Source: Hirudo medicinalis (taxonomy: Eukaryota; Annelida; Clitellata; Hirudinida; Hirudinidae). Taken from it: DNA of 11,423 nucleotides. The translations under genes were made by a program, and so were the position numbers. The stretch covers positions 46,714 to 58,136 of the forward strand of contig MPNW01001472.1 of NCBI GenBank assembly GCA_011800805.1, written 5' to 3'. Shown here piece after piece: positions 1-7,439 of this stretch; position 1 is the stretch's first letter; the number at the start of each line of letters is the position of its first letter. The notes beneath the pieces are model-generated. The model did no database searches and had not been told where the DNA came from. It saw only the letters and a program-made list of their open reading frames with translations.

Positions 1-70
1 ATTGAGGAACAAAATCCTCTGAGCCAACATAGTTGATTGAATAAATACATAATAAGAGTAATCGAGCAAA

Positions 71-76
71 ACAAAC
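71..76 (-). promoter_or_regulatory. 5' splice site (donor) of the NHR1 second exon
   Basis: The minus strand reads CTCAAG|GTTTGT. AAG|GT is a good exon edge and GTTTGT is an acceptable but weaker donor. It lies after ...VVPFLK, where the family similarity would continue with the ANLPLL block in an exon outside the window. Confidence 0.85.
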
Positions 77-166
77 CTTGAGGAACGGTACCACAAAAGG
101 TCTCAGCGGGAAGTTGGTCGCTTGTTGGAGTCGCTGGTGGAAATCCTCAACTGAGATTTTGGCATG
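77..166 (-). CDS. RUNX1T1-like (nervy): Next coding exon of the same ETO/MTG (Nervy) gene: middle of the NHR1/TAFH domain
   Basis: Exactly 30 codons lie between an acceptor (GATCGACAG, AG at 168-167) and a donor (GTTTGT at 76-71), with phase 0 at both ends. The peptide begins [15 protein letters not shown] and continues [15 protein letters not shown]. This aligns without gaps to the vertebrate block I recall as [29 protein letters not shown], directly following the ...LV that ends the exon at 951-1351. Phase agreement, gap-free continuation of one domain and consensus splice sites make the two-exon model very strong. The exon supplies the second part of the helical NHR1 domain used for partner binding. 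The last part of NHR1 (family block ANLPLLQREL...) must lie beyond the left edge. It is too short to stand out as an ORF and is recognisable only by homology. Together the two exons carry 67 NHR1 residues of a domain usually about 90-100 long. Confidence 0.94.
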
Positions 167-185
167 CTGTCGATCGAAAGATGGA

Positions 186-246
186 ATGATGATGAATGAG
201 TGGAAGAGAATATGATTTGATGATGATGCTGGTGATGATGATGCTA
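186..246. repeat. Degenerate GAT trinucleotide repeat
   Basis: Interrupted runs of GATGATG (186-197, 218-243) lie in the intron between the two NHR1 exons. They give an M/L-rich artefactual translation on the plus strand. Confidence 0.7.
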
Positions 247-590
247 GTACATCGAAGAGAAATAAGTTTCATCCCTGATATAAAGATGATGAAACCAAAT
301 AGCAAGACATCGCAAGACGATGTTGCATCTCAAGCAGCCACTTCTAATTCTCTACAGGCTCCATTTTTGGACATGGATGGAAAAGCACATAACGATGATG
401 TCGATGATGACGAAGACGACGATGAGGCACAAGCCCGCACCAAACCACCCCGACCTGACTGATTGAGGGAGGTAGAAAATGGAGGTCGGAACACGAAGAA
501 AGAAAAATGTATTTTCAAAATCAATGGCTTCGAGAAAATCCAACTCATTACCGTTCGAGGTTACCGAGGGAAAGGAGAGATAAGAGCAGA

Positions 591-592
<2 letters not shown>

Positions 593-628
<36 letters not shown>
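593..628. repeat. (GA)18 dinucleotide microsatellite in the NHR1 intron
   Basis: An uninterrupted alternation of G and A over 36 bases. On the sense (minus) strand of the gene it is a pure (TC)n tract, i.e. a polypyrimidine run in the intronic RNA. It sits roughly mid-intron, about 320 bases downstream of the donor. Confidence 0.97.
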
Positions 629-633
<5 letters not shown>

Positions 634-673
634 GAAGATCTTTATTTCAAAAACAGGTGAGAATTATTCACCA

Positions 674-759
674 GCATCATCATCATCATCACCATCATCA
701 TCGTCATCATCATCATCATCATCATCATCATCGTCATCGACGTCGTCGTCGTCTTCGAC
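674..759. repeat. CAT/CGT trinucleotide array in the NHR1 intron
   Basis: A run of CAT units interrupted by CAC and CGT, passing into CGT/CGA units near the right end. It accounts for the poly-His/poly-Arg plus-strand translation here. In the sense strand it reads as ATG/ACG repeats. Confidence 0.93.
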
Positions 760-944
760 GGGAGTTCGCTCGGTTCCAAATGATTGCTTTGAACAGGATG
801 GAGAAGGCATTAATGAGGGCTTTCAACTAAAGCAACAATGGCACTGGAGGAGCGGCGGAGGAAGGCGAAATTAATTCATACCGCAGTGAAATCAGCGAAC
901 CATCGTAATAACCATCATCCAGGATGAAATAACTGATTGACGCC

Positions 945-950
945 ACTCAC
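945..950 (-). promoter_or_regulatory. 5' splice site (donor) of the NHR1 first exon
   Basis: The minus strand reads CTTGTT|GTGAGT, a near-perfect GTRAGT donor. It falls exactly where similarity to the ETO family stops (after LIYWLV) and resumes in the exon at 77-166. Confidence 0.9.
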
Positions 951-1351
951 AACAAGCCAGTATATCAGGGTCTGGACGCAGTCACCGATCTCCTTCGATA
1001 TGTCGTTGGCAAACTGCTGCAAAGTGCTCAAGAACCTCTTGAGTTTGTTCAGTTGTTTGGCTGGATCTGCGTCCCTCATCGAATCGTCGCCACCGGGCGA
1101 AACCCCCATGCCCTCTTCTCCCTTCTTGGAGTCATCCATGAGCTCGCTTTTGGGGGAGGCGACGCCAAGGCCACCCTCGTCTGACTCTGCAGCCTGGGAA
1201 TCGAACTTCTGGGGTGAAGCACGCCTGTCCTCGATGTTCGAGTGCTTGATGAGGCTTCCATCCTGGATGGTCGACGAATCCGATGTCTCCTTTTTGATGG
1301 CGGCAGAGATGGATTTAAAGTCCGGCGAGAGTTTTTGAGATCCAGCAGCGT
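951..1351 (-). CDS. RUNX1T1-like (nervy): Internal coding exon of an ETO/MTG (Nervy) family transcriptional co-repressor: linker plus N-terminal half of the NHR1/TAFH domain
   Basis: ETO/MTG proteins are nuclear adaptors that bind DNA-binding factors such as E-proteins through NHR1 and recruit NCoR/SMRT-HDAC complexes through a C-terminal MYND finger. The exon gives 133 full codons after a split codon. Residues 1-96 are a low-complexity Ser/Asp/Gly/Lys-rich linker. Residues 97-133 are the start of NHR1: [17 protein letters not shown] is followed by NDIS.EIG and ends LV, matching the vertebrate block around [21 protein letters not shown] as I remember it. The acceptor is TTTGTAACAG (AG at 1353-1352; phase 1) and the donor is GTGAGT at 950-945 (phase 0). 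No in-frame ATG lies between the upstream stop (1388-1386) and Met71 (1139), so this is an internal exon unless translation starts at Met71. C124, Y130 and W131 depart from the vertebrate residues. Family assignment is very secure; which paralogue it represents is not. Confidence 0.93.
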
Positions 1352-1380
1352 CTGTTACAAAGTTGTCATGAGTTAATAAA
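1352..1380 (-). promoter_or_regulatory. 3' splice site (acceptor) region of the NHR1 first exon
   Basis: The minus strand reads TTTATTAACTCATGACAACT followed by TTGTAACAG, with AG at 1353-1352. TTAAC/CTCAT is a plausible branch-point neighbourhood. The pyrimidine tract is weak, so the exact 5' end of the exon is less certain than its 3' end. An in-frame stop at 1388-1386 limits how far the coding frame can extend. Confidence 0.6.
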
Positions 1381-1522
1381 TCATGTTATGAACTGAACAC
1401 TACTGTTGTTCCAAAGCTATTCTGTCTTTATCAGCAATGATTATTGTCATCATTATTATCAACTATTATCATCAGTAATTCATGACATCGTGGTCACTTT
1501 TTCCTTTAAACAGCACGACAAT

Positions 1523-1605
1523 CAATACAATACAATACAATGCAATGCAATGCAATGCAATGCAATACAATACAATACAATACAATACAATACAATTCAA
1601 TACAA
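1523..1605. repeat. CAATA/CAATG pentanucleotide array
   Basis: About 16-17 units of a 5-bp repeat. TACAA units flank an internal homogeneous block of five TGCAA units (about 1541-1564), with a single TTCAA near the right end. It lies about 170 bases upstream (in gene orientation) of the acceptor of the NHR1 exon. Confidence 0.95.
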
Positions 1606-2556
1606 AACATCTGCATTACTTTATTACGACCATAACAACAACATCTTCGAGCTCTTGCAGGCTTCGAGTTATACCAAAAACACAACTAAATCCTCTCAGC
1701 TTAAAATGATGACCGTCATTAGAGAGTGGTCGAAACAGACTCTGACAAGGACAACGCCGACCATTCGTTCCTACCAACGACCTCTTAAAACTTTATTCGA
1801 GCATCGTGCTTTTGCATTTTTCGGAATTTAGAATTCCTTAGCAAATTCTAGATAATCTCGGTCACATTCATTCCAGGTCCAGTCGTAAGCTGACGTTTGG
1901 AATCACTTGCCTTGCGTTTATCATTGAGGAATTATTGGATGGGAAATATAGAAGGACCCAACAACAGCAGTCAGATGATAACCGGCTTATCCGTCGATCC
2001 GAACATCCAGGTTAGTTTGGTAATAGGAAGCAGATTATTTGGACGTTCAGGATTAAGTCACTTTAATCTTTAACAATCTAAAGGAATCTCGTGAAAGGTC
2101 TAAATTAAGAAGGAATTTTCTTTTCTTTTTTGCAGGAGGGCAGTAGTCATAAAATCAAATACAGGAAAGGATCATCGAGATAGCATTACTCGAAATCCTG
2201 AAATATTAATAGTCGTCTGCTAGATAGTTCTAAATCAGGCTACAGTGCCAATTAACCGAAACTGTGTAGCAAGAAAGGAAACTAACTCTCAATGAATGAA
2301 AGATAATGAACAATCCATAAACACGTCCATCCAAGCGCACATCCAGACACAGCCGCACGTGCAACGCGATCACACGTCCTGGTGAAGGCATTCAGATGAT
2401 GTTATTTTTTTGTAATTAGCCACCTAATTGGAAGGTCCTGTATTTTGTAAAAGCTACAATAACAAACACAAACCAGAGAGACAATGACCCTGTCATGTTC
2501 TCAAAATATGAAATGAAAAGCAGGGACGTCATTTCGGCTTTTCTCAGGGGGGGTAC

Positions 2557-2582
2557 GGTGGAGCAAACAGGGTGGAGCAAAC
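2557..2582. repeat. Short tandem duplication, 12 bp
   Basis: GGTGGAGCAAAC occurs at 2557-2568 and again at 2571-2582, a 14-bp period, directly after a run of seven or more G. Probably a small slippage duplication. Confidence 0.8.
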
Positions 2583-2869
2583 CCTCGTCGGAGAGATGAC
2601 TTTTTCTGCTTCTCCCCAAAAGTCAGAAGGGCAACGAGAACTGTAGGATCTGTCTTATTCTCCAATCACGAATTAAACACTTTGTTTTTAAACTACCCTT
2701 GAAAAACCAAATCTTGATACAGACAGAGTATCAATCGAAAAGTCCACAAATGCATCGACGCATTGACTTGACAGCTCGAATGCAAATGTTTACTTCAGTC
2801 GAATGTATACATCCGAAATCGAGGCTACCTTATGACATTCAGTGTCATTACAAGGGGTTTACCTTGGGC

Positions 2870-2889
2870 CATGTGGCACATTCCACATG
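2870..2889. repeat. Short inverted repeat containing CATGTG/CACATG E-boxes
   Basis: CATGTGG (2870-2876) and CCACATG (2883-2889) are perfect complements around a 6-base loop. Each arm includes a CANNTG E-box core. Function is unknown and chance is quite possible at this length. Confidence 0.5.
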
Positions 2890-3110
2890 TCGCACAGTTA
2901 TAAAACATGCCATCGCAACACATAGCTATCAATTCTGCAATCATAAAAAGGGTTCATACTTACGCGACCCTTAGCAGACTGGTGGCTTATTGATCCTTAT
3001 TACTTAACTACAATCCCACGGTGAACGACATGTGTTCTAAATTGCTTTCCCGTGCAAAAAGCTGGCAATGATTTCTCTGGAACGCCTTCCAAGGAAAGCA
3101 GGCATAAAAC

Positions 3111-3135
3111 TTGTTGTTGTTGTTGTTGTTTTTAG
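3111..3135. repeat. (TTG)n short microsatellite
   Basis: About six TTG units followed by TTTTTAG. It resembles a plus-strand splice acceptor by composition only. Confidence 0.8.
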
Positions 3136-3965
3136 GTGTGCTTTCGTGCAGGTTCGTCGATACGACAAGTTATGAACTACGGAAAAATCTATTTTATCAA
3201 AGTCGATAAATACGACCTGCTGAATTCCTGAAGTTCGGAGAGCTTTTGTTTCTGCTCAGATCCGTCTGAGCCGCATGGCCGCTGGGAGATTTGAGGGTCT
3301 GATCTCGGAACTCTGAAAACAAAACGTTTTACGAGCTACTAACGTCATCGCCACCTTGCACGAGCCTCTACGACCGAATGACAAATCAAAACAGAGCGAA
3401 TAAAAAAAAACTTTATCGCATCAAACGTGTAGACGTGTAGACTTTTAACTTTTTAAATCTCTTTAATTTTTTATCACATGAAAGCCGACGATGAAAGGAC
3501 CGACAGAAAAAGCGTTTCGACAAGCGACAAGCGTCGTACGAAGCAGACGACGTCCGGCCGGCCGACCAGCGAAAAGCAAAAACAAATCATGGCAGCTGAA
3601 AACGTCATCGCTTGAAGCAATAAAATATGTTTTATTTCATCCCTTTCAAACTGGAACCAGACAAATTGATTGTCGAGTACTAATAAATTCTTTCCCTTCT
3701 TTTCGACGTTTTTTTTCCTTGGTTGGTTAGGGTTTTTGAAGAAATTAGTTGCAGATATTAGGACTGGTGCTAATAAGAAACAGACACGCCTTCAGCAAAG
3801 ATCGCCGGCACTTGGCCGCTGGGGAGACCAAAAAACTATTCCAATCTGCAAATTAAGGATCCTACACCCGTAATGTGCCCGAAGCAAAATCCATCAAACA
3901 ATCTTTGGCAATTCTTCTTAATTGATAAAAAAAATCATAGATAACGAGATTCGACGGAGATAGCG
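3136..3965. other. Unique sequence with no supported gene
   Basis: Contains a small 8-9 bp tandem duplication (GTGTAGAC, about 3427-3442) and a GC-rich GGCCGGCC palindrome near 3557. Two overlapping ORFs (3491-3730, 3670-3873) have no recognisable similarity and end in T-rich low complexity. I see no exon. Confidence 0.5.
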
Positions 3966-4152
3966 TTCATTAATGATGATGATGATGATAATTAATAATA
4001 AACTAATTAATAAAGAGCTTCTAGGTAAAGACTTAATCTTAATTAGGCGCCCGGATTAAGATAAGAGGAATGGAAGACGATCTAGAACATCCAACGATGA
4101 ATATTTTGAAGATTAATCAAAATAAGCGCTTTAGAAAGAGATAGTGATAAAC

Positions 4153-4154
<2 letters not shown>

Positions 4155-4190
<36 letters not shown>
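4155..4190. repeat. (AG)18 dinucleotide microsatellite
   Basis: 36 bases of perfect AG alternation. On the presumed sense (minus) strand this is (CT)n, another polypyrimidine tract in the upstream intron. Confidence 0.97.
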
Positions 4191-4192
<2 letters not shown>

Positions 4193-4636
4193 CAGAAGTG
4201 AGAGGAGTACGAGCAGGAAATGATGTCAGATTAAATCTAAGATAACTCCAAATAAGAAATCAGCATGAATCCAAGATGGATCGTGCAGACGATTACGAGT
4301 GCGTCGACCCTCACTTTAACATCCTGCTGGAGAACAAATAAATTCTTACTTCCATCTGTCTGAATTCCAAAGAAGCCATAACAATGATACTGTGTATCTG
4401 TGTGTATCTATTTCATCTACAACCTGTCGGCTGTCTGAAACACTCTGTCGATAATTCTTTTTTTTTTTTAATAATTCTTGTCGGCGTTGCAAATATTTTG
4501 GAAAAAGATTTTTATTTTTGTTTTTTATTTTAAACTATGAGAAGTAAGCGGTTTAATTGGCTCCTCTGCTTAATATAATAAAATCTGCCTTGAACGACAT
4601 CCATGTATTCGAAGCAATATTTAATGACCAATAACT
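4191..4636. other. AT-rich unique sequence with T-runs
   Basis: Includes an 11-T run near 4458-4469 and a T-rich stretch at 4508-4532. No coding or RNA feature recognised. Confidence 0.5.
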
Positions 4637-4736
4637 TAATTACCGATAATTAAATTAACGATAATTAATCACCGATAATTAATCACCGATAATTAATTAC
4701 CGATAATTAATCACCGATAATTTAATTAACGATAAT
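4637..4736. repeat. 14-15 bp minisatellite rich in TAATTA cores
   Basis: CGATAAT units start at 4645, 4660, 4674, 4688, 4702, 4716 and 4731, spaced 15, 14, 14, 14, 14 and 15 bases. The unit reads roughly CGATAATTAATCAC. Eight TAATTA hexamers occur (4637, 4647, 4662, 4676, 4690, 4694, 4704, 4723). TAATTA is the palindromic core bound by many Antp-class homeodomains. Whether it is bound here is inference. Confidence 0.9.
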
Positions 4737-4740
4737 GACC

Positions 4741-5084
4741 GATCCGAACGGAATTAAAAACCCAATTAAAAAAACAACCAACCAAATCTAAATTGAGAAA
4801 GGAAAATTATATCTAACAAACTCCAACTACTATACACCGATGACCATCATCGCCACCATACCCTCGCACCTACCCACTCATCCCTCTCCCCTATCAAAGA
4901 CACAACAGCACGTGCCCGATGGGAATCAAAAAGGTGGCAGAGCGATCCACAATCCGAGACCGGCCGGAGCCGCCAGACGAGGGAGTACATCTGTAACGTG
5001 TAACATTCATTCACACGCGCCACGAGTGGTCTTGAGAATTTTCCGCCCATTTATCTGCTTCTCATTGAGAGCCTGTAACCTCCA
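4741..5084. other. Unique sequence with no supported gene
   Basis: Overlapping ORFs on both strands (4840-5130 plus, 4847-5050 minus) show no recognisable domain. The left part is A-rich with AAACAACCAACC; the right part is mildly GC-rich. No exon of the ETO gene identified. Confidence 0.45.
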
Positions 5085-5290
5085 GGGTTGGGCAGGGCAG
5101 GGCTGTAGAATGGGGGGTAATCAAGAGTAGGCCGGACTGCAGAATGGGGTAAGCGAGGGAAGGGAAGGGCTGTAGAATGGGGTAACCGAGGGAAGGGCTG
5201 TAGAATGGGGTAACCGAGGGAAGGGCTACAGAATGGGGTAACCGAGGGAGGGGTAGGGTGGCAGAGTGGGGAAATAAGGGGCAGGGGTAG
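5085..5290. repeat. G-rich 28-bp minisatellite
   Basis: GAATGGGG units (last one GAGTGGGG) begin at 5108, 5142, 5175, 5203, 5231 and 5264, spaced 34, 33, 28, 28 and 33 bases. The core unit is GAATGGGGTAACCGAGGGAA followed by GGGCTGTA. The plus strand carries many GGG/GGGG tracts, so it could form G-quadruplexes. The complementary C-rich strand would be in the presumed RNA. Confidence 0.9.
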
Positions 5291-5383
5291 TTTTGGACCC
5301 TGATTTTACGACTTGGTTTTCCAAAGATACCAATTCACTTCTACCATAGCATGTGTCGTTTTCATGTCTGCTTACTGCAAACT

Positions 5384-5399
5384 CGAAATTATAATTTCG
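5384..5399. repeat. 16-bp perfect palindrome
   Basis: CGAAATTATAATTTCG equals its own reverse complement. It lies in AT-rich DNA just right of the G-rich minisatellite. Could be a dimer binding site or chance. Confidence 0.6.
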
Positions 5400-5603
5400 C
5401 AAGATGTATTTTTACTTTATAATTATTATAAATATAAATATTAGATAATATGATACTGAAGTAATAAATATTATTATTATTGATTAATATGACCATAATT
5501 ACATTATCGCCTGACCAATGCTATTGAAGGCTCACAAAGGCTATGATGATAATGATAATCCATGGTTGTGACGACGACGATGATCATGAGAAACTTGATG
5601 ACG

Positions 5604-5756
5604 TAATAATAATTAATAATAATAGTAATAATTATAATATAATAATAATAAAGTAATAATAATAATAATTAAAATTATAATAATTATTATAATAATAACC
5701 ATAATAATAATAATATAATAATAATAATAATAATAATGATGATGATGATGATGATG

Positions 5757-5829
<73 letters not shown>
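5604..5829. repeat. Long AAT/TAA trinucleotide array with a (GAT)7 insert
   Basis: An imperfect AAT-rich stretch (5604-5737) passes into seven GAT units (5738-5758) and then an uninterrupted TAA run of about 24 units (5759-5829). The poly-Tyr, poly-Leu and poly-Ile minus-strand ORFs here are artefacts of this array. Confidence 0.97.
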
Positions 5830-5976
5830 GCTACAGATAGACAAAGAATCGTAACCCGTGAGAAATTCATCTCAGACAGAAAAATCCAGCAGTCTGATCA
5901 AGACGCTGAAGAATGAACAGAGAAAGACAACACCTGATCAATGGAAAACCACTACAGGTTGCCTATTCCATGTTAA

Positions 5977-6279
5977 GATGGGTGGATGGATGGATAGGAT
6001 GAGTGAACTGATATATGAGTGAGTCGATGGATGAATGAATGAATGGATGGATGGATGGATGGATGGATGGATGGATGGATGGATGGATGGATGGATGGAT
6101 TTATTGATGGATGGAAGGATGAGATGGGATGTATGAATTGATCGATGAATGAATGAATGAATGTAGAAGAAAAATGTAGATGGATTGACTATTGGATTGA
6201 TGGGTAGATGGACAGATGAGTGGATGGATTGAGTGATTGACGAACGTTTGGATGAATGGATAAATAGACAGACAGATAG
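5977..6279. repeat. (TGGA)n tetranucleotide array, G-rich on the plus strand
   Basis: A nearly pure GGAT/ATGG core at about 6042-6100 is flanked by degenerate GAAT, GGAT and GACA tetranucleotides. The minus-strand ORF with repeated Ile-His-Pro-Ser is a translation of this array. Confidence 0.96.
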
Positions 6280-6386
6280 GAGTGAAGAAGAAAATCCGAA
6301 CAGAACAGCTGTGTGGTTTCTCATATCAAGTGTGTAATTTATAAAGGCCGCTCAATGGTTTTTATTAACGAATAATAACTAAGTCT

Positions 6387-6619
6387 GATGACGACGACGG
6401 TGATTATTATGACGATAACAACGAAGACGATGACGATGATGATGATGATGATGATGACGACGACGACGACGACAAGGACGATGTTGATGATGACGATGAC
6501 GACAAAGGCGATGTTGATGGTGATGTTTATGATGGTGATTGTGATGACGATGATGATGGCGATGATGATGACGATGATGTGGACGGCGACGACCGCGGTG
6601 ATGAGGATGATGACGACGC
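6387..6619. repeat. Degenerate GAT/GAC trinucleotide array
   Basis: Over 230 bases of GAT, GAC, GGT and related triplets in a continuous triplet register, with pure runs at about 6436-6457 and 6457-6472. Plus-strand frames read as Met/Thr runs and the minus strand as His/Arg runs, so the ORFs are compositional. Confidence 0.93.
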
Positions 6620-6718
6620 CTGTGCATCAAAGTATATATTTGCATCAGAGGCCTGCGAATTCTACATCTGTTCATGTGAAACCCTCAATGTGATATTGAG
6701 AGCCATGTGGGAGGCAAC

Positions 6719-6838
6719 ATAATATTATCAAGAATAAATAATATTAATAATAATACAATAATAATAATAATAGTAATAATATAAACATAATAATAATATA
6801 ATAAAAATAATAATAATGATAATAATAATAATATAATA

Positions 6839-6880
<42 letters not shown>

Positions 6881-6893
6881 TTAATAATAATGA
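6719..6893. repeat. Second AAT trinucleotide array
   Basis: An imperfect AAT/TAA repeat with interruptions such as TATAA and GATAG, purest at about 6850-6880. Same motif and strand orientation as 5604-5829. Confidence 0.95.
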
Positions 6894-7120
6894 ATAGAAA
6901 TGGATGTATGTATGGCGATAGATGGGATAGTTGTATTCCTGTTATGAATTATGGCGCTTGAAATGGAAGCCATCCACGACGAATTAATTGGAAACACTCC
7001 AGGCTCCAGCGTCTCCGTATGTCTCCCTCTGTCCATCCATCCATCTCTCAATCCATCCATCAATTTGTCATTCACTCATTCACTCACTCACTCACTCACT
7101 CATTCATTCATTCACTCACT

Positions 7121-7200
7121 CCATCCGTTCATCAAATGAACCATGCTTCTAACCATCACACAATCCATCCATCAATTTGTCATTCACCACTCATTCATTC
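7121..7200. repeat. Left copy of an 80-bp direct duplication
   Basis: The segment running from CCATCCGTTCATCAAATGAA to ACCACTCATTCATTC recurs at 7360-7439, offset 239 bases, with one mismatch (C at 7121, A at 7360). The flanking CACT/CATT blocks are also alike, so the true duplicated unit is larger and includes microsatellite. Confidence 0.93.
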
Positions 7201-7359
7201 ATTCATTCATTCTTCATTCATTCATTCATTCACCCACTCATTCATTCATTCACTTCATTCATTCATTCATTCATCATCATTCATCATCATCATCATCATC
7301 GAAACCNCACTCACTCACTCACTCACTCACTCACTCACTCATTCATTCATTCACTCACT

Positions 7360-7439
7360 ACATCCGTTCATCAAATGAACCATGCTTCTAACCATCACAC
7401 AATCCATCCATCAATTTGTCATTCACCACTCATTCATTC
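7360..7439. repeat. Right copy of the 80-bp direct duplication
   Basis: Near-identical to 7121-7200, including the non-repetitive part ATGAACCATGCTTCTAACC. The two copies are separated by repeat arrays and the single N at 7307. Confidence 0.93.

Larger units (their letters stand above)
167..950 (-). other. Intron inside the NHR1/TAFH domain (784 bp)
   Basis: The intron runs from GTGAGT (950-945) to the CAG ending at 167 on the minus strand, preceded by a pyrimidine-rich stretch (about 230-170). It contains a (GA)18 tract that is (UC)n in the sense RNA, a CAT/CGT trinucleotide array that is AUG/ACG in the sense RNA, and degenerate GAT/GAC runs. If the intron were retained, the protein would read 11 more residues and stop at 917-915, truncating NHR1. 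No family-related exon is seen inside it. Confidence 0.9.
1606..3110. other. Presumed intronic sequence with no supported gene
   Basis: Mostly unique, moderately AT-rich DNA. Several ORFs of 60-140 codons exist but show no recognisable domain or convincing pair of splice sites. The best plus-strand exon-like block is 1929-2010 (see findings). Small structures are listed separately (2557-2582, 2870-2889). Confidence 0.5.

Noticed and set aside
196..462. Plus-strand 88-codon ORF with an acidic DDDEDDDE tail
   Set aside because: Lies in the NHR1 intron on the opposite strand; both ends are GAT/GAC triplet repeats and no family is recognised.
330..548. Minus-strand ORF with a Ser run inside the NHR1 intron
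   Set aside because: The Ser run comes from a triplet repeat, and inserting it would break a domain that joins perfectly without it.
507..830. Plus-strand ORF with Glu/Arg and His runs
   Set aside because: Translation of the (GA)n and (CAT)n microsatellites.
1076..1261. Minus-strand Arg/Ser-rich ORF over the ETO exon
   Set aside because: Different frame from the one encoding the NHR1 match; an out-of-frame shadow.
937..1338. 133-codon plus-strand ORF
   Set aside because: It is the antisense shadow of the ETO-family exon; the minus strand carries the NHR1 match and the splice sites.
2699..2974. 91-codon repeat-free plus-strand ORF
   Set aside because: No recognised motif, no splice support, and length within what chance allows in 11 kb.
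5613..5870. Poly-Tyr/poly-Leu minus-strand ORFs
   Set aside because: Translations of the AAT array.
5938..6324. Protein of repeated Ile-His-Pro-Ser
   Set aside because: A 4-bp repeat is open in all frames when it lacks stops; no splice or domain evidence.
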